A DNA stretch of 45,144 nt from the NCBI GenBank assembly GCA_015231175.1, contig JADGBZ010000020.1, positions 1 to 45,144 of the forward strand, read 5' to 3'. Under the pieces are notes generated by a model. The model searched no databases and was not told the origin of the DNA. It saw only the letters and a list, made by a program, of their open reading frames with translations. The translations under genes were made by a program, and so were the position numbers. Source of the DNA: Magnetococcales bacterium. Its GTDB lineage: Bacteria > Pseudomonadota > Magnetococcia > Magnetococcales > DC0425bin3. Below, piece after piece: positions 34,151 to 41,502 of this stretch (position 1 is the first letter of the stretch; the number at the start of each line of letters is the position of its first letter).

Positions 34151-34858
34151 TCATATTTGTTTGTACCATTTATGATAGCACAACTCGGTTTGCTGCAATT
34201 TGAAACCGGCCTGTTGGTAGTAGTTTTGTGCGACACGATTGCGGCCTTGGGTCACAACCTGTGCGTGTCGGCAATGTGTGGCGGCAAAATGGTGCAGTGC
34301 TGTCGCGAGCAGACGGCTGCCCCATTTGTGGCCTGCAGCATAGGCCTTGACGCCCACCAGACCAATATGCCCGACCTCTTCCCGCACTTTGACCGTCATG
34401 AACCCCTCGCCCTGAGGCGTCATGAAGACAACATCATCAAATGCACCCGCAATTGATTTTTCAATCCACACCTTGTACAGCTCTTCCGCCTTGTCCCGAG
34501 GAAAATGGGGATCAACCTGGTATCGGGTCATGTTGAACAGGCCTTCGATGCCAGACAGAATGGTGGGGCAGTCCGCCGGCGTGGCGCGGCGAATCGCACC
34601 ATCCGCCGAAATGGGTTCCAATGGACGTGCAAAAGCCAGACGAACGTCCACACAGTGAAAACCATTTTGCTCGGCAAACCGAATACTCTGCTCCTCTGCA
34701 CAATCGCAGGCAAACTGGACCAACCGGACTCGATTTTCCTGACAAAATGGCTGGACGGCCTGCCAGTCATCCGGACTGTGGCAAGGAGGGCGCACCGCCG
34801 CCACGTTGAATCCAAAAAATTGGCAATCCCACTCCAGCAATTCAATCATATATTGCAT
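34151..34858 (-). CDS. WecD-like dTDP-aminosugar N-acetyltransferase (GNAT)
   Basis: A 235-residue protein starting MQYMIELLEWDCQFFGFNVA; the LxWDxxFFG start is characteristic of WecD/RffC, which acetylates dTDP-4-amino-4,6-dideoxygalactose. The N-terminal half is the family-specific domain. The C-terminal GNAT domain has IRRATPADCPTI, the acetyl-CoA loop VKAYAAGHKWGSRLLATALHH and the last strand NYYQQAGFKLQ. A second ATG three codons in (34849) is also possible and better placed for the GGGTG site. With wecE it should give dTDP-4-acetamido-4,6-dideoxyhexose. Confidence 0.85.
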   Translation of the reverse strand: MQYMIELLEWDCQFFGFNVAAVRPPCHSPDDWQAVQPFCQENRVRLVQFACDCAEEQSIRFAEQNGFHCVDVRLAFARPLEPISADGAIRRATPADCPTILSGIEGLFNMTRYQVDPHFPRDKAEELYKVWIEKSIAGAFDDVVFMTPQGEGFMTVKVREEVGHIGLVGVKAYAAGHKWGSRLLATALHHFAATHCRHAQVVTQGRNRVAQNYYQQAGFKLQQTELCYHKWYKQI

Positions 34859-34875
34859 CACCCTGTAAACTTGCC

Positions 34876-35274
34876 TCAATGCTCTACTGAAAAATATGGA
34901 ACAGTTTTTTTGCATCCTCGGTTGAACAGGCAACGCAAAATAAAATACATGCATATCCATAACACAATACCAAGAACAAAACCTCTCAGAGTCATCCTGC
35001 CGCTGATTTGCCATATCAGGATCGACATCATGACTACAACACTGAAGCCAGCAACGGACTTTAATATATACCCGATCAATTTTATAATTAACAGTATAGC
35101 GTAATGATCCCGCGCAACGTGACGATCATGTTTTCCTGCTTCCGTTAAACAGTCCGATCTCTTCATGATAAAATAAATAACGCCCAGAACGGCCAAAAAA
35201 AGAACCGACACCAAAATTTCTTTGAATAAAGCATCCAGCATATATTCAACAAAATAAATCACAAGACTCCCCAT
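34876..35274 (-). CDS. Small membrane protein of the glycan cluster
   Basis: A 132-residue protein with three hydrophobic helices (about 15-35, 58-85 with a short break, and 93-112) and a basic, Cys-containing C-terminus (RCLFNRGCKKTVPYF). I do not recognise the family. It is very AT-rich compared with the window. Its stop lies 17 bases before the WecD-like gene and its start about 95 bases after the YfhO-like gene, all on one strand, so it belongs to the same transcript. Start chosen at the first ATG that gives a membrane-protein N-terminus; the ribosome site is weak. Confidence 0.6.
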   Translation of the reverse strand: MGSLVIYFVEYMLDALFKEILVSVLFLAVLGVIYFIMKRSDCLTEAGKHDRHVARDHYAILLIIKLIGYILKSVAGFSVVVMMSILIWQISGRMTLRGFVLGIVLWICMYFILRCLFNRGCKKTVPYFSVEH

Positions 35275-35368
35275 GATATCCAAACAATTTGTTATGAACA
35301 ACACCTGACACTGCCAAAACGTCCCCGGACGCGGTACCCCACCACCCTCGGATATCCATCCTGTTCGG

Positions 35369-37459
35369 TTATGGCCATTTGGCAAATTTTACAAGATTGG
35401 ACCACTTGTATGGTGGATCGAACTGGAGAATCACCTCTCTGGCGTTGGCTGGTATGATCAGACCGGTCAGGGCGTGATAGACAGGGAATACAGGCGCACG
35501 ATTTCCATCGATGGACGCGACCCAAAACCGGTTGTAGGCCTGGGACCAGACCAGGATACCCGGCCCACCAGATCGAACGTGAAGCACAGTACGATCCGAG
35601 GCACGTTTGACAATGGTCACCTCACCACCCTGCACATCGAAGTGCGTTTTCTGCAACTCTTGCAAAACGGCCTGGCTCACATACTTGTTGCTTCCATCAA
35701 GCAAAACTTCCCGGCGCAGCTCATCGACACTCATGCCCTCCAAGGCATCCAGAAGCGACTTGGCATCCGGGAAAGTGCGCACATGATCAACCAGTCGAAA
35801 CCGGGGCAAAACAGACTTGTTCTCGGCAATAAAAAAGTGAGGGGAGCGACTGAAGGCCCGGTGCAGATTGTGGCGCCAACTTGCGGGGGTCGTTCCCCGC
35901 ATGATCGACTCCACATCCTGACCGGAACGCATCAGCAGGTCAGGATGATGCAAAGGGGTGAGGGAGATGAAGTATTTTATGTTCAGCAGGGAGAAAATGG
36001 GCAACCTGTACCTTTGGGAAAAATCCACCCCCTCTGATTGGCGCAAATCGCCATCCAGATCGAGATTCAACGTGGCCCCGATACCACGTTCCTTCAGGTC
36101 ACGATCGGCCCGCCACCACAGTTCGAGGATGGCCTGGGAGTGCATCAGGGCCGTACCCCCTGCCGTTTCCAATTTCAGGGCCTGCATATCGTCATGGATG
36201 ATCCAGTTGGAATTACTGACCCGAAAAGGGTGTTGCGACCTGTCAACATTTTCCTGCGCCAGGGCAAGAACACCAGGATCTTCAAATCGCGTAACGGCGC
36301 TTCCCGTCAGGTTCAATCGCCACGGAATATCGGACTTGGCACCCAAAGTCTTCAAAAAAATAAAGAACAAGCAAACCATGAGAACAAGCGCCTTGGGAAT
36401 ATCGAGCCCGATCCATTTCAATTTAAAAACAGGATCGGGAAGATTGTCATAGGCGGCGGCAGCACACACCGAGAGGAGAAAAAAGAAAGGGAAAAGCATG
36501 AAATAAAAACGGAACGAACGAACAAAATCCAGACTTTTCGGCATATCAGGTTGGATCAACTCCAACAACACAATGACAACAAAAACAGACAGCAGTGATG
36601 CGACAACTCTTTTAAAAACAGGGGATGTGCGAAACAGCCTCAGGCCCAACACAGACAAGATAACAACCCCTACCGCAACATGGGACACCAAAAAAAGATC
36701 TGTTGAAATGCTTTTCAAAAAAGAGTAATAAACATATTGTTCACTAACGCTTTTCCGGAAGGAGTCCTGGGAGTTCAGAACGAGATCGAAATAATCAGGC
36801 AGACGCACGACGAACACCATCACGGACATCAGAAGAAAGAGCACCCAAATCCTCCATCCTTTCTCCCGCTCCACGATCAAAAACCAAAAAAAAGCAAGAA
36901 ACAACGCCTGATTTTCAAGACCCGGATTGGTCAGCAATCCCATGACCGCCCCGAAACTCAGCGTGGACAAAATTTGCAAAGGCCACGAAGTCATCCTCTG
37001 AATATGGCCAAACCCCAGAAGCAAGAGGGGCAAAAAAATAGCATAGCCCCACAACATCTCGGGCATCTGGAGGTAGGAGGTGAAGAGCAACGCCCCCAGC
37101 GCCGATCCCATGGGATCCAACTTCAACCGCAACCCGACCAGATAAGTGCAATAAAGGGCAGCACCGTACTGCATGGCTTTGGTCAATGCATAGCTTAACC
37201 AAAAGGGCAAGACAGAAAAACCGAAAAAAAATTGGTCGAGACTCGAAGACAGTCGGGGAATTCCAGAAATATTCAACGGGTTCCAACGATCAGAGAATGA
37301 AAAATAATCCATGAATGGGGTCGTATCAAACAACGGAATGACAGAGTATGGACCAAGAATATAGTTTTCAAGAAGAATCCAGAGCAAATAAAGAAAAAGG
37401 AGCGCCACGGGCGACGGCCACCCTTCTGGCTTGCGTACATCGGCTGCCATCATTCTCAT
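35369..37459 (-). CDS. YfhO/DUF6044-like multi-pass membrane protein
   Basis: A 696-residue protein with about 12 membrane helices in the first 380 residues. The first extracytoplasmic loop carries acidic and aromatic residues (PLFDTTPFMDYFSFSDRWN) typical of GT-C-fold proteins. The last 310 residues form a periplasmic, mostly beta domain ending VILQFDPPYKW. The layout resembles YfhO-type proteins, which modify lipoteichoic acid or other surface polymers with sugars from a polyprenyl-phosphate carrier. Together with the GT2 enzyme it could be the outer-face transferase. Codon use is more AT-rich than in the flanking housekeeping genes. Confidence 0.7.
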   Translation of the reverse strand: MRMMAADVRKPEGWPSPVALLFLYLLWILLENYILGPYSVIPLFDTTPFMDYFSFSDRWNPLNISGIPRLSSSLDQFFFGFSVLPFWLSYALTKAMQYGAALYCTYLVGLRLKLDPMGSALGALLFTSYLQMPEMLWGYAIFLPLLLLGFGHIQRMTSWPLQILSTLSFGAVMGLLTNPGLENQALFLAFFWFLIVEREKGWRIWVLFLLMSVMVFVVRLPDYFDLVLNSQDSFRKSVSEQYVYYSFLKSISTDLFLVSHVAVGVVILSVLGLRLFRTSPVFKRVVASLLSVFVVIVLLELIQPDMPKSLDFVRSFRFYFMLFPFFFLLSVCAAAAYDNLPDPVFKLKWIGLDIPKALVLMVCLFFIFLKTLGAKSDIPWRLNLTGSAVTRFEDPGVLALAQENVDRSQHPFRVSNSNWIIHDDMQALKLETAGGTALMHSQAILELWWRADRDLKERGIGATLNLDLDGDLRQSEGVDFSQRYRLPIFSLLNIKYFISLTPLHHPDLLMRSGQDVESIMRGTTPASWRHNLHRAFSRSPHFFIAENKSVLPRFRLVDHVRTFPDAKSLLDALEGMSVDELRREVLLDGSNKYVSQAVLQELQKTHFDVQGGEVTIVKRASDRTVLHVRSGGPGILVWSQAYNRFWVASIDGNRAPVFPVYHALTGLIIPANAREVILQFDPPYKWSNLVKFAKWP

Positions 37460-37869
37460 AATCCCTTGCCAACGAGAGCGTCACCATGTAGAGCCCGTCA
37501 ACCCAAACTCAGAATCGATCGACTCCACCCCAAAGCTCGTGTTCAATCCTAACAAAGCGCATGCACCATTGTCAACTTGACGCCGTATCCGACCCGGGGC
37601 AATCGTTTGAACATCTCAGGCTCTCTGGAGAATGCTTTTCAGGAAGCTATCACTCCATGCAGCCATTTTCCTTTTCACCCGAAGGCTTTTCTTCGAAGGC
37701 GTCTGTCGTAGCAGGTTCATTGCCATCTGTTTGATAACGGTGAAATTTTCTGGCGAATGGTCTTTCCTTGTGCGGCACTGATCATCGGTAAAGACACAGA
37801 TCCATGAGCGCCTCCTCTGGTTGTTGCCAAAGTGCTCATTTTACCTCAAGCAACCCACATGAAACAGCG
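37460..37869. other. Noncoding region upstream of the glycan cluster
   Basis: Apart from a possible minus-strand promoter at 37546-37575, I see no gene or repeat here. Confidence 0.5.
37546..37575 (-). promoter_or_regulatory. Possible promoter of the glycan cluster
   Basis: Minus strand: consensus TTGACA (37575-37570), an 18-base spacer and TAGGAT (37551-37546), about 85 bases ahead of the YfhO-like start. Confidence 0.5.
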
Positions 37870-38193
37870 ATGAGCCAGCATAAGCTCCCGCACAACACCG
37901 TGGGCACAACGGATCAGCTTTGTTTCCGGGATGCCACCCATCGTTTGCGATGTCTTCTGCCAGAAGAGTTTTCGACACTGAATTCTCTGGTCAATCACGA
38001 CCCCAATCTTCTCATGCTGGTCGGCGTCCTCCTGCGGGAACGGGACTTTGGCCGGGATCTCTCCTTGAAGATCAATCGTGTCCAAGAGTTCAGCCCTCAT
38101 CATCCCGACAGTCCCACGTGGCATATCCCTCTACCCTTCGTCATCCCCACCCGTGAGGGCATGGTGCTGACTTTGGGTGATTCCCCACGGTGA
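37870..38193 (+). CDS. Hypothetical protein
   Basis: A 107-residue frame whose central part looks coding by composition (CLLPEEFSTLNSLVNHDPNLLMLVGVLLRERDFG in outline), ending in a strand-rich tail. An upstream ATG at 37804 would add 22 residues of less typical composition. No ribosome site is clear for either start and I do not recognise the family. It converges with the cNMP/ferredoxin gene. Confidence 0.4.
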   Translation: MSQHKLPHNTVGTTDQLCFRDATHRLRCLLPEEFSTLNSLVNHDPNLLMLVGVLLRERDFGRDLSLKINRVQEFSPHHPDSPTWHIPLPFVIPTREGMVLTLGDSPR

Positions 38194-38213
38194 CCCGGGG
38201 GGTGAAGGTCACC
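38189..38213. terminator. Inverted repeat between convergent genes
   Basis: GGTGACC, an 11-base loop and GGTCACC form a 7-bp stem at the stop of the plus-strand frame and 30 bases after the minus-strand gene's stop. No T run; it may act as a two-way transcription barrier. Confidence 0.35.
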
Positions 38214-38244
38214 ATGTGCCGGGTGCGTGGTGCCAGGGACTATG

Positions 38245-39957
38245 TTAACGCCACCCCATCCAGTGCCGCAAATTGCGGGTGTCCCACATGTTGGCCCGCA
38301 GCAGGGCATGGCGTGGACAGGCGCGTTGACAAGCCGGCCCACCCCACTGTTCCAGGCAAAGGTCACATTTGGTGGCCTTGAGGATGGGAAGTCCTGTCTC
38401 CCGGTTGTGCTGGAAACGGCCACGCGCGTCCCGGGTTTCCACCATCAGAATGGTTCCGTAAGGGCAACTGTTGGCGCATGTACCACAACCGATACAGGTC
38501 CGGTCGTTGATGAGAACCTCGCCTCCCCGTTCATGGCGATGAATGGCACCGGTCGGACAACCAATCATGCAGACCGGATCCAGGCAATGCATGCAAGCGG
38601 TGGCCACCATGACAGCGTCGTGGCGGCGTCCCTGGCGCACGAAACGGGGGTTGTTGTCGTGGGCGCGGGAACAGGCCCGGACACACTCGTCACACCGCAC
38701 ACAACGATCCAGGTTGATCAACATGGCCGCCGTTGCGTTGATGTAGTGATACTCCACCAAAAACTCTATCAGACCAACATCTTCCCTGTCCAAGCCCTCG
38801 AATACCGTGCCGCTGCGGGTGGTCAGCGCCGATGGGGCAAACTCGGGTGTAAGGTGTGGCAGAACATGGCTTTGCAAAATCTCATAAGGGATGCGTAGCG
38901 TCTGGACGTAACCAATGGCGCGCAACGAAAAAACGCTCGGCGCCGGTTGCCCGGTGCGCCAACGTTGCATCGCCTCGGCCAGACCGTACATACGGTTGCG
39001 GCCCAAAAAACCAACCGTCCGATGACCATGATTGAATCTTTGACTGATACGGGCAAATCCGGATTGAATCAGGATCAGGCCGTCGAACACTTCCCCCTCT
39101 GCGATGATCAGGGGTTCCTGGGCCAGGCGTTCACTGGGCGACTCCCCTTGCGGACGCCAAAACGGGTTGTTGGTGTCGGTTTCACCGTAGACCTCGGAGA
39201 GGGCAGCCTGTTCAAGGTCGGTCAACAAAGCCTGATCCAGGTGGCGACAGACTGGCGTTTCGCGGAGATGTGCCTTCAGGGAACGCTCACGATACAACTG
39301 GTTCATGTGCTCACGAAAACGGGCATCATGACGGCGAAAGTCCCGCAATCCTTGCCAACGGATCTCCAAAATCTCCACGTCCGTGGCTGCAACCACTGAG
39401 ACCGAGCGGGGGAATCGACCAAGGGCGCCAATCTCTCCGAACAAATCCCCATCTTTTAAAATGACGGTGGCATGTTTTTGCAGCAACTGATCCGTGTCGG
39501 CCAGATTGACCCGGATGACACCATGTCCATCGCCCGTGACGGCATGTGCGCCATCTCCTTCCCCCTGGAAAAGGTGGTGGGTGGCCTCCGGCATACGGGA
39601 GTCGTTCCAAATCTGTCGCAAGACCTGAAAGAGAGACTTGCGCTTGGGTGCGGCCCGCCCCAGACGTTCAGACGGCAACCCCGGCGGCAAAATAACCGCC
39701 ACATCTCCCTGGACCACAAGAAATGCCGAACTGCCGTAATCACCAGCGCGCACCACCAAATCGCCACGCCGATACTGGACCAACCGGGTCTCGTTGCGCA
39801 CCAATCTGGGCAATGAAACCAGAGTGGGGAAGCTTTCGGCATCCATATTACGAAACAGCGGCAAAGAGAGGATACGAGCAACCTGCTCCGGGGTCATTTC
39901 TGGATCCAGAGGGTTGTCCCACCGGTCCATTTGGTGAATATGGACTGTCCCGGCCAC
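38245..39957 (-). CDS. Cyclic-nucleotide-binding / four-cluster ferredoxin fusion protein
   Basis: A 570-residue protein without signal or membrane segment. The first 200 residues form a cNMP-binding domain interrupted by an insert: LPLFRNMDAESF, YRRGDLVVRAGDYGSSAFLVVQGDVAV, then KDGDLFGEIGALGRFPRSVSVVA. A second, less complete one follows (IIAEGEVFDGLILIQSGFARI). The C-terminal 160 residues carry four Cys groups for [4Fe-4S] clusters: CVRCDECVRAC, CMHCLDPVCMIGCP, CIGCGTCANSCP and CDLCLEQWGGPACQRACP. It probably is an electron-transfer subunit gated by a ligand. The start is GTG, one base overlapping the cytochrome stop; an ATG nine codons later is an alternative. Confidence 0.9.
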   Translation of the reverse strand: MAGTVHIHQMDRWDNPLDPEMTPEQVARILSLPLFRNMDAESFPTLVSLPRLVRNETRLVQYRRGDLVVRAGDYGSSAFLVVQGDVAVILPPGLPSERLGRAAPKRKSLFQVLRQIWNDSRMPEATHHLFQGEGDGAHAVTGDGHGVIRVNLADTDQLLQKHATVILKDGDLFGEIGALGRFPRSVSVVAATDVEILEIRWQGLRDFRRHDARFREHMNQLYRERSLKAHLRETPVCRHLDQALLTDLEQAALSEVYGETDTNNPFWRPQGESPSERLAQEPLIIAEGEVFDGLILIQSGFARISQRFNHGHRTVGFLGRNRMYGLAEAMQRWRTGQPAPSVFSLRAIGYVQTLRIPYEILQSHVLPHLTPEFAPSALTTRSGTVFEGLDREDVGLIEFLVEYHYINATAAMLINLDRCVRCDECVRACSRAHDNNPRFVRQGRRHDAVMVATACMHCLDPVCMIGCPTGAIHRHERGGEVLINDRTCIGCGTCANSCPYGTILMVETRDARGRFQHNRETGLPILKATKCDLCLEQWGGPACQRACPRHALLRANMWDTRNLRHWMGWR

Positions 39958-40973
39958 TATTTTTCCGGATACCAGGGGATGACCGCATCCACGGCGGCCA
40001 GTTGATTCCCATCGGCGCGGGCGACAAACTGTTTCCCCTGCGCAGCGATGGCATCGGCAATGGGATCGAGTTCACTGCTGTTGTTCAACTTCAATTTAAC
40101 CTTGCCCGCTTCGGCGACGATGGCTTTCACTTCGGGAATATCGGCCTTGTCGCTGACCTGCTTCATGCGTTGGGCAGCCTGCTTGGCCTGTTTGGCCATT
40201 TTTTGCACAAACAGCCCTTCCTGAGTTGCCCGCCCGATGGCCCGAATCGTATACTCCAGTTCCAACGCCAACCCCAGGACATACATGACACGACGCCGGG
40301 CCGGAGGCGCATAGCGGTTCTCCTTGCCCTGCATCAGATTGTGACGGATTGGCTTTCCTTCCTCACCCACCTTGCCCTGGGTCCAGGAGACCAGTTCGAT
40401 CAGGCTGCCAGGCACATGGCCGCCCGTATTGACAAGTTTTTCCTCAAACCCCAGATGGCAGTCGTAGCAGGCGCGCACCAGGGGGTAGAGATCAACAGGT
40501 CGCACCAACCCCGCAGCGGCGGATTTGGCCAGGCGCTGCTGTTTGTGCTCTGGTGTCTCCTGGTCACGTTTGACATCCTTGCCCCCAAAATCGCCATGAA
40601 TATCGATCCAATTTTTGGCCGGACGGTGACAGGCCTCGCAAGAAACGCCAGCGGTGGCTTGCGGATGACCGTTGACCATTTGCATCGTGTAGTGGCAACC
40701 CTGACAAGGTTCAGCCCGGCGCATGCTCCCTTTGAGACCCAGATTGGTCAAAATCTCGCCCACTTTCTTTTCCTGCTCCAGGGTACGAAACGACGCAGCG
40801 TGTTTGGTCTCGACCCAGACAGCGGATTCATCCTTGTGGCACTCCTTGCCACAGCTATCGGGGCCTTTGATCAAAGCCGGGTCGGGCGACCCTGGTCCGG
40901 CGAAGCTGGCTCCTGTCAACAAAAGGCACCCGCAAGCAAACAGCCAAGCCAGAAATTTTGCTGATTTTTTCAT
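39957..40973 (-). CDS. Exported tetraheme cytochrome c (c554-like)
   Basis: A 338-residue periplasmic protein with a signal peptide (MKKSAKFLAW, hydrophobic to about residue 25). It has four heme motifs: CGKECH (41-46, with three residues between the cysteines), CQGCH (90), CEACH (112) and CYDCH (169). The C-terminal 150 residues are heme-free and helical (GRATQEGLFVQKMAKQAKQAAQRMK in outline). The first part resembles cytochrome c554-family electron carriers. The gene precedes the cNMP/ferredoxin gene with a 1-base overlap, pointing to a redox pair across the membrane, although no membrane subunit is encoded here. Confidence 0.88.
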   Translation of the reverse strand: MKKSAKFLAWLFACGCLLLTGASFAGPGSPDPALIKGPDSCGKECHKDESAVWVETKHAASFRTLEQEKKVGEILTNLGLKGSMRRAEPCQGCHYTMQMVNGHPQATAGVSCEACHRPAKNWIDIHGDFGGKDVKRDQETPEHKQQRLAKSAAAGLVRPVDLYPLVRACYDCHLGFEEKLVNTGGHVPGSLIELVSWTQGKVGEEGKPIRHNLMQGKENRYAPPARRRVMYVLGLALELEYTIRAIGRATQEGLFVQKMAKQAKQAAQRMKQVSDKADIPEVKAIVAEAGKVKLKLNNSSELDPIADAIAAQGKQFVARADGNQLAAVDAVIPWYPEK

Positions 40974-41014
40974 GGTTACGGTCCATCTCGTTGGTGAAGG
41001 ATGCAGGGCGTCCT

Positions 41015-41044
41015 TTGATAACAAACTTTAGAACAGTTTGTAAA
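41015..41044 (-). promoter_or_regulatory. Promoter with operator-like palindrome, tetraheme cytochrome operon
   Basis: Minus strand: TTTACA (41044-41039), an 18-base spacer and TATCAA (41020-41015). The perfect inverted repeat ACAAACT-7-AGTTTGT (41021-41041) fills the spacer and touches the -35 box, where a bound regulator would block polymerase or alter its access. It lies 40 bases ahead of the cytochrome start. Confidence 0.55.
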
Positions 41045-41182
41045 GTATGACACGCGCCACAGTCTGGGCAATCGCATTTGAAGATTCGTTGCCGGGTGGT
41101 GAAGAGTGACCCATTTTTTTTCCATGGCAGTCAAGTCTTGTGGTACGCTGTCGCCGTCATCCATTTTGCTGGAGATCCAGAC

Positions 41183-41473
41183 ATGACCGCTGCCACTTTC
41201 GACACACATGCTTACGTCAAAAAGCTGCGAGCCGTCGGGTTCACCGAAGAACAGGCCGAGGTGCAGGCTGAGACCCTGTCCAGCATCTTCAAGACGAACC
41301 TGGATGAACTGGCCACGCGGAGGGATCTCAAAGAACTTGAATTGACCATCAAGGCTGAACTGCGCAAAGACATTGAAACGGCCAAGGCCGAAACCATCAA
41401 ATGGATGTTCGGTGTGGCTGCTGGGCAAGCGATTTTCATCTTCACCCTGCTCAAGATGTTCCCCGGCAAATAA
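41183..41473 (+). CDS. DUF1640 coiled-coil protein
   Basis: A 96-residue protein with GGAGAT 8 bases before its ATG. The N-terminal FDTHAYVKKLRAVGFTEEQAEVQAETL outline is typical of DUF1640. A coiled coil follows (DELATRRDLKELELTIKAELRKDIETAKAE in outline) and a C-terminal membrane helix (residues about 75-92, MFGVAAGQAIFIFTLL). The family is bacterial kin of mitochondrial MCUR1/CCDC90, with unknown role in bacteria. It lies 29 bases ahead of the mechanosensitive channel gene and may be co-transcribed with it. Confidence 0.85.
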   Translation: MTAATFDTHAYVKKLRAVGFTEEQAEVQAETLSSIFKTNLDELATRRDLKELELTIKAELRKDIETAKAETIKWMFGVAAGQAIFIFTLLKMFPGK

Positions 41474-41502
41474 TAATCCTGTTTTTCATTTTGTCCCTTG
41501 AA

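Noticed and set aside
33826-34236. Minus-strand frame covering the 59-bp repeat
   Set aside because: It is made of the tandem repeat and the interspersed repeat and overlaps the WecD-like gene end.
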